The notes beneath the pieces are model-generated. The model did no database searches, was not told where the DNA came from, and saw only the letters and a list, made by a program, of their open reading frames with translations. A DNA stretch of 64,000 bases from Pedobacter steynii. Its GTDB lineage: Bacteria; Bacteroidota; Bacteroidia; Sphingobacteriales; Sphingobacteriaceae. The stretch covers positions 2,666,001 to 2,730,000 of the forward strand of contig NZ_CP017141.1 of assembly GCF_001721645.1 (NCBI RefSeq), read 5' to 3'. The first letter of the stretch is position 1; every line of letters starts with the position of its first letter. The translations under genes and the position numbers were made by a program. This document shows, one piece after another, positions 54,160 to 62,292 of the stretch.

Positions 54160-55458
54160 CTAATAAAGCACCCTGAATTTTATGGTGTGTTCAATCTTTT
54201 TTAAAGACTTAAAGAGTTGTTTGTCGTATTGAGCATTAATATCGGTAATTACATATCCGATATTCTGATTGGTCATCAGGAACTGAGCCACGATATTGAT
54301 GTCATGTTTAGCAAAAACAGTATTGATTTTAGCCATAATCCCCGGAATATTCTGGTGAATATGAATCAGCCTGTGGGCTTTATCGATTCTGGGTAATTGT
54401 AAGTTTGGAAAGTTATTGCTCAAATGTGTGGTCCCGGTATTCATGAAATCGATCATTCTCTTTGGAATGAAGGTCAGGTTACGGGGATTAGATTTTAAAT
54501 CGTCAAATACGACAATTCCCTGCTGGGTACAAGTAGCAATGTCAACCTTGTTCTTTGCCTGACCAAGGTAACCCAGTGTTTTTAGTTTTACTGCTCTTTT
54601 GAGTTTCTCCAGTTCTATCTTTTCTCCATCAGCAAGTAACATCATGTGTACATCTGCCACATACTTCTCCTCGAATGAGGTTTTATGACGGATGGAAAAC
54701 CCGTCTTTCTTCAGCAATGCGATACTCTGCGGATCCACATCTCCGATAACCAGGCATAAAATCCTGTTTTTGGGATAAGAAATGGCTCTTGGCAGGTTAT
54801 TAACATACAAGAACTCGTCAAAGCTTGGCGTCACATGATCTGCCTTTTTTACGATGCTTTCTCTGGAGATATTTTCTGTAAAGGCATAGAATTTTTTGAT
54901 CAGTCCGCTCTCCCTCAGCTGGAAGTCAGAATAGCCATCGCCAATTCCATAAAGATTCCCCTCCAGGTTGAGTTGCTGCATTAGTTTTACCTTACCACCT
55001 TCCTCACTTAAAGGGTTGGCATGGTCGTAGTCTATAATTTTGCCATCACCAGTGGTGACAAAAGTATTGGCATAAATATTTTCTTTTTTGATGTGATACT
55101 GGCTCACTACAGGAGTAATAAACTCTTTAAATCCGCCTGATACAATCAATACTTCATCCGCATGTTTCTTGAAAAATTCCGCATTACGGGAGAAGGAAGC
55201 CGATACCTTTTTCTTTAAGCGGGTAATCAATTGTTTCAAATGATCTTCGGATGCTTCCAAAAGTTTAACTCTTTGGGCAAGGCTTTCTCCGAATGACAGC
55301 TTACCTTCCATAGCCAGGTTGGTATAGTCTTCGATCTTTTTAAAGATGGCTTCTTTTTCAGGGTGTTTTTTCAGGGAAATACGGGCCAGCTCATCCAATG
55401 CCTCTACCTGGGTAAAGGTGCTGTCGAAATCAATGATGTAAATATTCTTCTGGTTCAT
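54160..55458 (-). CDS. Phosphoserine-phosphatase-like HAD domain fused to a truncated SerA with ACT domain
   Basis: 432 residues. The N-terminal HAD-IB phosphatase (1-222) has DFDST (Asp10, Asp12), LIVSGGF, GGKVKL and GDGYSD, all SerB motifs. Residues 231-320 resemble the first substrate lobe of D-3-phosphoglycerate dehydrogenase (IGDVDPQSIALLKKDGFSI ... KNKVDIATCTQQGIVVFDD). The NAD-binding domain and its catalytic Arg/Glu/His are missing. The chain resumes with the SerA tail (NNFPNLQLP, about 348-356) and an ACT domain (362-432). It is probably a phosphoserine phosphatase with a built-in serine-sensing module. The gap is in frame and the hybrid seems intact. Confidence 0.82.
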   Translation of the reverse strand: MNQKNIYIIDFDSTFTQVEALDELARISLKKHPEKEAIFKKIEDYTNLAMEGKLSFGESLAQRVKLLEASEDHLKQLITRLKKKVSASFSRNAEFFKKHADEVLIVSGGFKEFITPVVSQYHIKKENIYANTFVTTGDGKIIDYDHANPLSEEGGKVKLMQQLNLEGNLYGIGDGYSDFQLRESGLIKKFYAFTENISRESIVKKADHVTPSFDEFLYVNNLPRAISYPKNRILCLVIGDVDPQSIALLKKDGFSIRHKTSFEEKYVADVHMMLLADGEKIELEKLKRAVKLKTLGYLGQAKNKVDIATCTQQGIVVFDDLKSNPRNLTFIPKRMIDFMNTGTTHLSNNFPNLQLPRIDKAHRLIHIHQNIPGIMAKINTVFAKHDINIVAQFLMTNQNIGYVITDINAQYDKQLFKSLKKIEHTIKFRVLY

Positions 55459-55462
55459 AATT

Positions 55463-56440
55463 TTAATGAGGTGGGAGCTGTTTCAGGGCCTGGCAGGTTT
55501 CTGCTACACTCTGATCAAGCGGCTTAAATGTTATTCCTATCGTATCAATTATCTTTTTATTGCTATATAAACTCTCGTTCAGACTACTTCTGGCGGCATC
55601 GCTTGTTAAAGCAGCAGGTTTTCCGGTAAATAGGGAAGCTAGTTTTGCAGCCCTCCATGCCAGGCCAAGCATCCATGGCTTTGCTTCCTTAGCTGGGGCC
55701 TTAACGCCAAAACCTTTGGCAATCTCCCCAAAAAAGCGCTGGTAATTATAATTTTCTGCGCTGATGGTGAACCGTTCTTCTGTGATTTCGCTGTTCATGA
55801 GGGCGATCATGCTTTTGGCAACATCCTGTACATCTACAATTCCGGTAGCGCCTTTGGTATAAAAAGAAAGACCTTCTTTTACCAGTTTAAAAATTGCTCC
55901 ACTTCCTTCAAAGCCGGCAGATCCGCCAATAATAACGGATGGATTGACGATGACTGCTTCGAGGCCTTCAGCAATTCCGCGCCAGACTTCCATTTCTCCT
56001 TCATATTTCGAAATGGCATAAGAATGTGCTTTCGAATCATATTCCCAAAAGTCTTTTTCCGTAATCAGTTGTCCTTTTTTTGCATTGCCCAGAGCTGCAA
56101 CAGAGCTGACATGGAGCAACCTTGCCTGATGCTCTACGCATAGGTTAACGATGTTGCTGGTCCCCTCAATGTTTACTTTTAGTAATTTTGCTTTATCCCT
56201 GGGATCAAAAGAAATCATTGCTGCGCAATGATATACCTGGCGGATGTTTTCAAAAGCCGTATCCAGGGTAGAGAAGTCGTTAATGTCTGCAATTACCCAT
56301 TCGATCAGGGGATTGTTTTTTATTAAATCCGGAATCACGGAGTGCTCACGTTTTAACGCTCTAAGCTTTGTTCCCTGTCCGGTTAGCTGATGTATTAATT
56401 CTGCCCCTAAAAATCCAGTAGCACCGGTAACCAATATCAT
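55463..56440 (-). CDS. NAD-dependent epimerase/dehydratase family protein
   Basis: 325 residues from MILVTGATGFLG (ATG 56438-56440); an ATG 39 bases upstream adds a tail not expected for the fold. The Rossmann motif GATGFLG is at 6-12, VYHCAAMISFDP is the cofactor strand, SSVAALG holds the catalytic Ser/Thr, and YAISKYEGE is the YxxxK. It resembles dihydroflavonol-reductase-like or 3-beta-HSD-like enzymes; the substrate is unknown. It is followed after 4 bp by the SerB/SerA hybrid gene. Confidence 0.85.
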   Translation of the reverse strand: MILVTGATGFLGAELIHQLTGQGTKLRALKREHSVIPDLIKNNPLIEWVIADINDFSTLDTAFENIRQVYHCAAMISFDPRDKAKLLKVNIEGTSNIVNLCVEHQARLLHVSSVAALGNAKKGQLITEKDFWEYDSKAHSYAISKYEGEMEVWRGIAEGLEAVIVNPSVIIGGSAGFEGSGAIFKLVKEGLSFYTKGATGIVDVQDVAKSMIALMNSEITEERFTISAENYNYQRFFGEIAKGFGVKAPAKEAKPWMLGLAWRAAKLASLFTGKPAALTSDAARSSLNESLYSNKKIIDTIGITFKPLDQSVAETCQALKQLPPH

Positions 56441-56514
56441 TTCATTTTTTTTAGGATGTTCATTAAAATATGCTCTCAAAAATAGATATTTGACGCATAC
56501 ATTTATAGTACAAT

Positions 56515-57696
56515 ATGTCTTTATCAGATTTTTTTTCTCCGGTCAGCCCCGATAAATTAGCCCCAAAACATGGATTTTATACCAGCCAGTTGGGTTTAAA
56601 GGCTGCTTTTTACTCGGATAAATTTCCTGATCTGGAAGGAAATCAATATGATATTGCCATTTTTGGAGTGATGGATGACCGCGCCGCTGTAAATAATGAG
56701 GGCTGTGGCCTTGCTCCGGACTATTTCAGGTCTCAGTTTTATGCACTGAATGAAGGGGCTTTTAACAGCCGGATCATTGACTTGGGGAACATCAGGCCCG
56801 GGGCTTCTATTTCTGATACCTATGTGGCAGTAAAGATGGTGGTCGCAGAATTAATCAGCCTTCATATCCTTCCGGTTATCATAGGAGGCGGACAAGACAT
56901 TACTTATGCGCAATACCTGGCCTACGAAAATCTGGATCAGAAAGTAGATTTGGTGGTGGTAGACAGTAAATTTGACCTTGATGAAGAGGATCAGGAAGGA
57001 TTGGCGGCAAAATCTGATACTTATCTGAACAAAATCCTGTTACACCAACCAAATTACCTGTTTAACTTCAGTAACATTGGTTATCAGACTTATTTTGTAA
57101 ATCAGGAAAGTCTTAAAGTAATGAGCAAGCTCTATTTTGACGTACATCGTCTGGGGGAGTTTGCCGAAGATATTACGCTAACTGAGCCAATTGTACGTAA
57201 CGCAAATATGATCAGCTTTGATATCGGCGCTATCCGTTCTTCTGATGCGCGGGCCAATGCCAATGCCGGACCTAATGGTTTTTACGGAGAGCAGGCCTGC
57301 AGGATTGCGCGTTATGCGGGAATGAGCGATAAGCTGACTTCCATTGGTTTTTATGAGTTTAATCCGGCTTTTGATAACAATGGTCAGACGGCGATGCTGC
57401 TGGCCCAAATGGTCTGGTATTTTATAGAAGGTTTTTATAACCGGAAGAAAGATTTTCCCCTGACGCCGAAATCCCAATATCTGGTTTATCGCGCAAGCCT
57501 GAATGACGGTACGGGAGAAATGCTTTTCGTAAAGAGTAAGAAATCTGATCGTTGGTGGATGCAGGTGCCTTATCCTTCCGGAATCACTAAAAATGAACGC
57601 TTCCATTTAGTACCTTGTCGTTATGATGATTATACCATGGCAGTAAATGGGGAAATGCCGGATTTATGGTGGAGAACCTACCAGAAGCTATTGTAA
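56515..57696 (+). CDS. Arginase/formimidoylglutamase-fold protein with degenerate metal site
   Basis: 393 residues. The ureohydrolase fold is clear: VIIGGGQDITYAQYLAY (about 121-137), LVVVDSKFDLDEED (about 146-159) and MISFDIGAIRSSDA (about 232-245). In active enzymes these are GGGHD, DAHxD and SxDxDxxDP. Here the first His is Gln127, the second His Lys152, and the third-motif Asp is Gly238, so three of six usual manganese ligands are lost. Database names such as formimidoylglutamase may therefore mislead; a structural or different role is more likely. It is longer than typical arginases (about 300) owing to a C-terminal extension (about 315-393). It is divergent from the epimerase gene. Confidence 0.82.
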   Translation: MSLSDFFSPVSPDKLAPKHGFYTSQLGLKAAFYSDKFPDLEGNQYDIAIFGVMDDRAAVNNEGCGLAPDYFRSQFYALNEGAFNSRIIDLGNIRPGASISDTYVAVKMVVAELISLHILPVIIGGGQDITYAQYLAYENLDQKVDLVVVDSKFDLDEEDQEGLAAKSDTYLNKILLHQPNYLFNFSNIGYQTYFVNQESLKVMSKLYFDVHRLGEFAEDITLTEPIVRNANMISFDIGAIRSSDARANANAGPNGFYGEQACRIARYAGMSDKLTSIGFYEFNPAFDNNGQTAMLLAQMVWYFIEGFYNRKKDFPLTPKSQYLVYRASLNDGTGEMLFVKSKKSDRWWMQVPYPSGITKNERFHLVPCRYDDYTMAVNGEMPDLWWRTYQKLL

Positions 57697-57817
57697 TTTT
57701 ACGCTGATTGCAGCGTTAAACTTTAAAAGAATTATTTTGTCTATAAATAAAACGTAAATAAGCAGTAAGATTCGAAATCTGCTTTAGAAGATCATAAACT
57801 AACAAAATTAATATTCA

Positions 57818-58966
57818 ATGAAAAAGACTTTAATTACTGCAATCTGCTTATTGCCGATTGCGGCCATGTCCCAGGGTAAATTTACTGTTCAAGGTAAAGT
57901 AGGGAACTTAAACGCACCGGCCAAGGCCTTTATCGCTTACCGGGTGGGTCAAAACCAAGTTACAGACTCTGCAGCAATTGTAGGAGGTAAATTTACTTTC
58001 CAGGGTACTGTTAACGGGATTGCACAGGCACAAATCAGAGTTAAACACGACAATGCAGCAATAGATCCTTCAAAACGTGTTCCTGCTGATGTGATCAATT
58101 TTTACCTTGAGCCTAAAGCAATCGAACTGACTGCTGCTAAAGATTCTGTAAAATATGCAACCATCAAGGGTTCTAAAGTAAACGAGGATAACGAGAAATA
58201 TAAATTGCTAACTAAAGCTGTAAACGAAAAAGGAATGGCTTTAATGCTTGAGTATCGTAGCAAAACAGAGGAAGAGCGTAAAGACGAGGCTTATATGAAA
58301 ACGGTAATGAGCCGTGACGATGCAAATCAAAAGGAATTGGAGGCGATTAATAAAACCTTTATCGAAGCTAACCCAAATTCTTATGTGAGTTTAGTGGCTT
58401 TTAGCAGCACCTTAAGCGATATTGATGTCAATGTTGTAGAACCTCAGTTCAATAAGTTTTCGGCAGAGGTGAAAGCAACTGACCTGGGTAAAAGAGTTGC
58501 AGGTATGATTACTGCAGCTAAAAAAACTCAGGTTGGACAAATGGCTATGGATTTTACACAAAATGATGTGAACGATAAGCCGGTAAAATTGTCTGACTTC
58601 AAAGGTAAATATGTGTTACTTGATTTCTGGGCATCATGGTGTGGACCATGTCGTCAGGAGAATCCTAATGTAGTGACGGCTTATAAAAATTTTAAAGATA
58701 AAAACTTCACCGTTCTTGGTGTTTCTTTAGATCGTCCGGGTAAAAAAGCAGACTGGTTACAGGCAATAGAAAAAGACGGGTTAACATGGACACATGTTTC
58801 TGACTTGCAATTCTGGGATAATGCTGCGGCAAAAACGTACGGCATTCAGTCTATTCCTGCAAATTACCTGATTGATCCAACAGGAAAAATTATTGCGAAA
58901 AATATCAGAGGTGAGGAGTTACAAAAGAAATTAGCAGAAATCTTAGGTGCAGGACAATCTAAATAG
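57818..58966 (+). CDS. TlpA/AhpC-TSA-family thiol oxidoreductase with DUF4369 N-domain
   Basis: 382 residues. Signal peptide 1-19 (MKKTLITAICLLPIAAMSQ). The N-terminal DUF4369 beta-domain (about 20-120) has KFTVQGKVGNLNAPAKAFIAYR. A helical linker follows. The C-terminal thioredoxin domain has FKGKYVLLDFWASWCGPCRQENP with Cys275 and Cys278 and a cis-Pro in QSIPANYLIDPTGK. It is a periplasmic membrane-associated or soluble disulfide reductase common in Bacteroidota. A strong terminator follows. Confidence 0.9.
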   Translation: MKKTLITAICLLPIAAMSQGKFTVQGKVGNLNAPAKAFIAYRVGQNQVTDSAAIVGGKFTFQGTVNGIAQAQIRVKHDNAAIDPSKRVPADVINFYLEPKAIELTAAKDSVKYATIKGSKVNEDNEKYKLLTKAVNEKGMALMLEYRSKTEEERKDEAYMKTVMSRDDANQKELEAINKTFIEANPNSYVSLVAFSSTLSDIDVNVVEPQFNKFSAEVKATDLGKRVAGMITAAKKTQVGQMAMDFTQNDVNDKPVKLSDFKGKYVLLDFWASWCGPCRQENPNVVTAYKNFKDKNFTVLGVSLDRPGKKADWLQAIEKDGLTWTHVSDLQFWDNAAAKTYGIQSIPANYLIDPTGKIIAKNIRGEELQKKLAEILGAGQSK

Positions 58967-59380
58967 TTCGTCTTGCGTTTTTTAAGGTAGTATTCTTAAT
59001 TAAACATCTGGCTAAAAGGCTGAATAATCATTTGTTTCTTCAAATGATTATTCAGCCTTTTGCTGTTTTGGAATAAACCAAAGAGGAACTCTTAACTCAT
59101 TAATTTCGTGTTTTCTCAGTATTGTGCGCTATCCTCGTTAGAGACGGATCTGTACATTGGCTGGAATTGCGGCTATTTTGCTACTTATTTAATAGTAGGT
59201 TGATAGGGCTTTATAGGTGTTGACTGCCCTTTCAACCTTGTGTTGTCTTATTTGAAAATTTGAAATAAAACAGCGATAATGTCAGCTTTGGTATACATTT
59301 GATTAAAACAAAATCGCTATATTGTGTGTATTATTATTTAACTTGTTAATATTTATTATTACATAATTAATCACTTCAAT
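58967..59380. other. Intergenic stretch between the TlpA-like and DUF6266 genes
   Basis: 414 bp without a credible gene. It contains the TlpA-gene terminator (59014-59061). The rest is A/T-rich and shows no convincing promoter, repeat or RNA structure. Confidence 0.5.
59014..59061 (+). terminator. Long intrinsic terminator after the TlpA-like gene
   Basis: A 21-bp perfect stem (59014-59034 with 59041-59061) and a 6-nt loop, starting AAAAGGCTGAATAATC and closing GATTATTCAGCCTTTT, 48 bp after the stop codon. Confidence 0.88.
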
Positions 59381-60202
59381 ATGGCGAAAGCAGCAAATGG
59401 CCCTCTTGGGCCAATAAATGGAAAAATAGGAAACCTGGTTTGTTATATGCTGAATGGACAACCTGTAATCCGTACGATTGGAGATCCAGGCAAACCAAGC
59501 AGGGATCAGCTGGCGAACCGTCAGGCAATGTCGGTGACGATGAAAATGGTCGGCGCGATCAGTAAATTTACTGACCTCAGTTTTGCACTGGAGGCTAAGG
59601 GTACAGTCAGAAATACGCATAATCTGGCAACTTCTTACATTAAAAAGCAAGCGCTGAAAGGAGAATACCCTAATATTTCTATTGATTATTCTAAAGTGAT
59701 CCTAAGTAATGGCACCTTGCCTGTTGCAACCGGATTGAAAATGGAAAAGAAAGACAATGCAGTAGAACTGAGCTGGGATCATCAGGGGCATGACAATACG
59801 ATTGTAATGGTAATGCTTTATCATCCTTTAAGAAAGAGGGCCACTGTTGATGTAAATGCCTGTCGTAAAGATGCGGGGGCCTGCATTATTCAATTACATG
59901 ATGGTTATATAGATGAGCCTATTGAAGCTTATCTGTGCTTTAGATCGGCTGATGGGAAATCAACTTCTAACAGCACCTATATTGGAAACCTGAACGGGGA
60001 AATGGAAAGCGGGGAACAGGCAACGCAGAGGAAAAGGTACAGTGCCCTGAAAGGGCGTTTTGATCTGGTAGAAGCTCAATACTCCCTGCAAATGGAGCAA
60101 AATAGGGGGATGCCGCTTGATAGCAAGGCTTTTCGAAATCTGCAAAAGGAATATGAAATGCTGAGAAATAAGCTGGAAAATCTTCCGGGAAAGCCAGTTT
60201 AA
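59381..60202 (+). CDS. DUF6266 family protein
   Basis: 273 residues, no signal peptide. The N-terminus MAKAANGPLGPINGKIGNLV followed by VIRTIG matches DUF6266, a Bacteroidota family often in several copies per genome. A beta-rich middle (GLKMEKKDNAVELSWDHQGHDNTIVMVMLYHP) resembles an Fn3-like domain. A charged helical tail lies at about 225-273. The function is unknown. The gene is A/T-flanked and isolated. Confidence 0.72.
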   Translation: MAKAANGPLGPINGKIGNLVCYMLNGQPVIRTIGDPGKPSRDQLANRQAMSVTMKMVGAISKFTDLSFALEAKGTVRNTHNLATSYIKKQALKGEYPNISIDYSKVILSNGTLPVATGLKMEKKDNAVELSWDHQGHDNTIVMVMLYHPLRKRATVDVNACRKDAGACIIQLHDGYIDEPIEAYLCFRSADGKSTSNSTYIGNLNGEMESGEQATQRKRYSALKGRFDLVEAQYSLQMEQNRGMPLDSKAFRNLQKEYEMLRNKLENLPGKPV

Positions 60203-60277
60203 ATCAGCGATATTTCTTTTTGATAGAGGAGATTCATCATCGCTGCGTAGAAAGGTGGTAAAAGGAATATTATTTAA

Positions 60278-60307
60278 TTGGCCTGCCCGGGATTTATATT
60301 ATTTTTG
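60278..60307 (+). promoter_or_regulatory. Promoter of the outer-membrane protein gene
   Basis: TTG (60278-60280), exactly 19-bp spacer, TATTTTTG (60300-60307): a full match to the Bacteroidota TTG-N19-TAnnTTTG promoter, 41 bp before the ATG. Confidence 0.72.
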
Positions 60308-60348
60308 GCTGTCGTTTAGCAAAACGATCTGAACCATAATAATAAGAT

Positions 60349-61359
60349 ATGCGAATTCGCTTACTATTGACCTTTGTTGTACTGTGTACAGCCTTTAATA
60401 ACATTTACGCTCAAGAGCTGGAAGGGAATTTAAACTTTCATGGTTTTGCCGATAACAGAGAGTATGCCCGTTCAAAGAGATTTTCTGAAACTATTTTTGG
60501 AATGAGAATCTCGCCGGAGGTTGGATTGTTACTGGATAGCACGCACCGGATAAGGTTGGGTGTTAACCTGATGCATGAATTTGGCTCTCCAAAATTTAGT
60601 AAGCAGGTAGCTATTGTTGCCTATTATCAGTTCCTGAAAAAGGATTGGAATTTTTATATGGGAGCATTTCCCAGAGAAGGCCTTATTTCTGATTTTCCAA
60701 GAGCAATTTTAAATGATACCTTAAATTACTATCGACCGAACGTTGAGGGGATGCTGGTAAAATATGAGAATGAAAACTGGAAACAGATCGTCTTTATAGA
60801 CTGGACAAGCAGGCAAACTGCAACAGCCAGGGAAAACTTTATTTTTGGATTTTCCGGACGCTATAAAAAGGATGCTTTTTTTGTCTCCCATTATGCCATG
60901 ATGCTGCATAATGCGGGGCCCGCTATCCCTATTCCTGATGATCACATTCAGGATAATGGTGCTGCGGCTGTGAAAATCGGACTGGACCTTTCTCACAAAA
61001 CATTTCTTGACTCTTTGACTCTGAGTGCCGGAGGAATGATGTCTTTTGAACGTACCCGTACCGCGGGAGGATGGCAAACTCCTAAAGGTATATTACTGGA
61101 CCTGAGCATGGAATACCATAGGTTTGGAATCACCAACTCCTTTTACAAAGGGGAAGGGCATCAACTGATTGTAGGAGATAAATTTTATACTTCTAAGACG
61201 TACAACAGAACTGATTTGACCTGGCGTCCCATCATCTATAAAAACCTGGAAGGCAAGCTAGCCCTGTCATTCCATTTTGTAGATGGAGTGATCGATAGTC
61301 AGCAGGCTTTTGGGTTGAGGTATAATCTTTTTGGAAGCAGATCTCTGAAGAGAAAATAA
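60349..61359 (+). CDS. Putative outer-membrane beta-barrel protein
   Basis: 336 residues. Signal peptide 1-22 (ends IYAQ). The mature part is alternating beta strands with aromatic girdle residues (VAIVAYYQFLKKDWNFYMGAF, FFVSHYAMMLHNAGPAIP, FGITNSFYKGEGHQ). The last strand, AFGLRYNLFG, is near the C-terminus and is followed by a short basic tail rather than ending in Phe. No family is recognised. It has its own strong promoter. Confidence 0.6.
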   Translation: MRIRLLLTFVVLCTAFNNIYAQELEGNLNFHGFADNREYARSKRFSETIFGMRISPEVGLLLDSTHRIRLGVNLMHEFGSPKFSKQVAIVAYYQFLKKDWNFYMGAFPREGLISDFPRAILNDTLNYYRPNVEGMLVKYENENWKQIVFIDWTSRQTATARENFIFGFSGRYKKDAFFVSHYAMMLHNAGPAIPIPDDHIQDNGAAAVKIGLDLSHKTFLDSLTLSAGGMMSFERTRTAGGWQTPKGILLDLSMEYHRFGITNSFYKGEGHQLIVGDKFYTSKTYNRTDLTWRPIIYKNLEGKLALSFHFVDGVIDSQQAFGLRYNLFGSRSLKRK

Positions 61360-61392
61360 AGACGATTTCTAGCTTTAATAATGGGGGAGCTG

Positions 61393-62205
61393 TCAGATCA
61401 ATGGCGGGTCAAGTAGCGCGATACAAGTTGAAAGTTTAAATGCAATACCTTCTTCCAGTAACCATACCAGTCGGCCTGTATGGGGAGAAACAATTTCAAC
61501 CGAAACTTTGTCTGTGCTTATCTCACAAATTACTTGATCTTTTATGACCATCTCTCCCAATTCTATTTTCCAATTGGTAATGATGGGCTCATATGTTCCG
61601 CCACTCAAGAGGTCTTTTTCATTGAAGACCACTTCATAACTATGTGGAAACTTATCTTTAATGCTATAGTAAGTTGCTAATAATGGACGGGGTTTTCTCC
61701 AGATTGATTCTCCAAAAGGCGTATCAATTCTCAGATAACCTTTAGAAAGTTTTATGTCTGATTCGGCTTGGATTGCCTTTCTGGCACGTTCCTTTTCTTG
61801 CTTTAGCAATGCTTCTTGCCGGTTAAAAAAGGTCGTGTCTCCCTGCAGAATATCGGTAGCCTGGGTCATCAGGTAATGGGAATATCCAAAAAGTTGATCA
61901 ATCTGATTCCCGGAAACAGGTATCTCAGGTTTTCGTTCTCTTGTCAGCTGCAGAATGCTATATAAGTTCGCATCACGCTTATTAATCCCAAAATGAATAT
62001 TTGTATTCATGCCCCAGTTAATGCCTTCCACCAGGATCCGGATCTTTCTATTTGAAAATGTTACCTGAAATAAATTATCTGTATCTGTTAGAATAACATG
62101 CTCTTCCTGTAATCCAAAGCTACTGCAGATCGTAGCAAAGGCTTTTCGCGCCTCATCTTTGAAGTAGCGAAGTTCATCAGCATATAGTTCATAATAATCT
62201 TGCAT
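61393..62205 (-). CDS. Unknown N-terminal region fused to a lipoyl-like domain
   Basis: 270 residues from MQDYYELYADELRYF (ATG 62203-62205); the ORF can be read 17 residues further upstream, but that part overlaps a hairpin. Residues 1-130 form an unrecognised alpha/beta domain (FQVTFSNRKIRILVEGINWG). Residues 130-165 are a charged coiled coil. The C-terminus (about 200-270) has WKIELGEMVIKDQVICEISTDKVSVEIVSPHTGRLV when read across 206-245 in parts, the lipoyl/biotinyl hammerhead with the acceptor lysine in TDK at about 233. It may be lipoylated or be a mimic. No dehydrogenase genes are adjacent. Confidence 0.7.
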   Translation of the reverse strand: MQDYYELYADELRYFKDEARKAFATICSSFGLQEEHVILTDTDNLFQVTFSNRKIRILVEGINWGMNTNIHFGINKRDANLYSILQLTRERKPEIPVSGNQIDQLFGYSHYLMTQATDILQGDTTFFNRQEALLKQEKERARKAIQAESDIKLSKGYLRIDTPFGESIWRKPRPLLATYYSIKDKFPHSYEVVFNEKDLLSGGTYEPIITNWKIELGEMVIKDQVICEISTDKVSVEIVSPHTGRLVWLLEEGIAFKLSTCIALLDPPLI

Positions 62206-62239
62206 ATCTATTGATAATCGAAGATAGAGATTATTTGCC

Positions 62240-62270
62240 AGAGCTCCCTGCTTCATTTGAAGGGAGCTCT
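62240..62270. terminator. Hairpin downstream of purD
   Basis: AGAGCTCCCT (62240-62249) and AGGGAGCTCT (62261-62270), a perfect 10-bp stem with an 11-nt loop, 23 bp after the purD stop. The T tract is on the forward side (TTTT), not the purD side, so its termination efficiency for purD is doubtful. Confidence 0.5.
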
Positions 62271-62292
62271 TTTATGCTATAAATAGTTTTGA

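Noticed and set aside
57178..57606. Reverse open frame of 142 codons under the arginase-fold gene
   Set aside because: Complementary frame with no start context or domain.
62206..62256. N-terminal 17-residue extension of the lipoyl-domain protein
   Set aside because: The extension runs into the hairpin after purD and lacks any start signal; the ATG at 62203-62205 is preferred.
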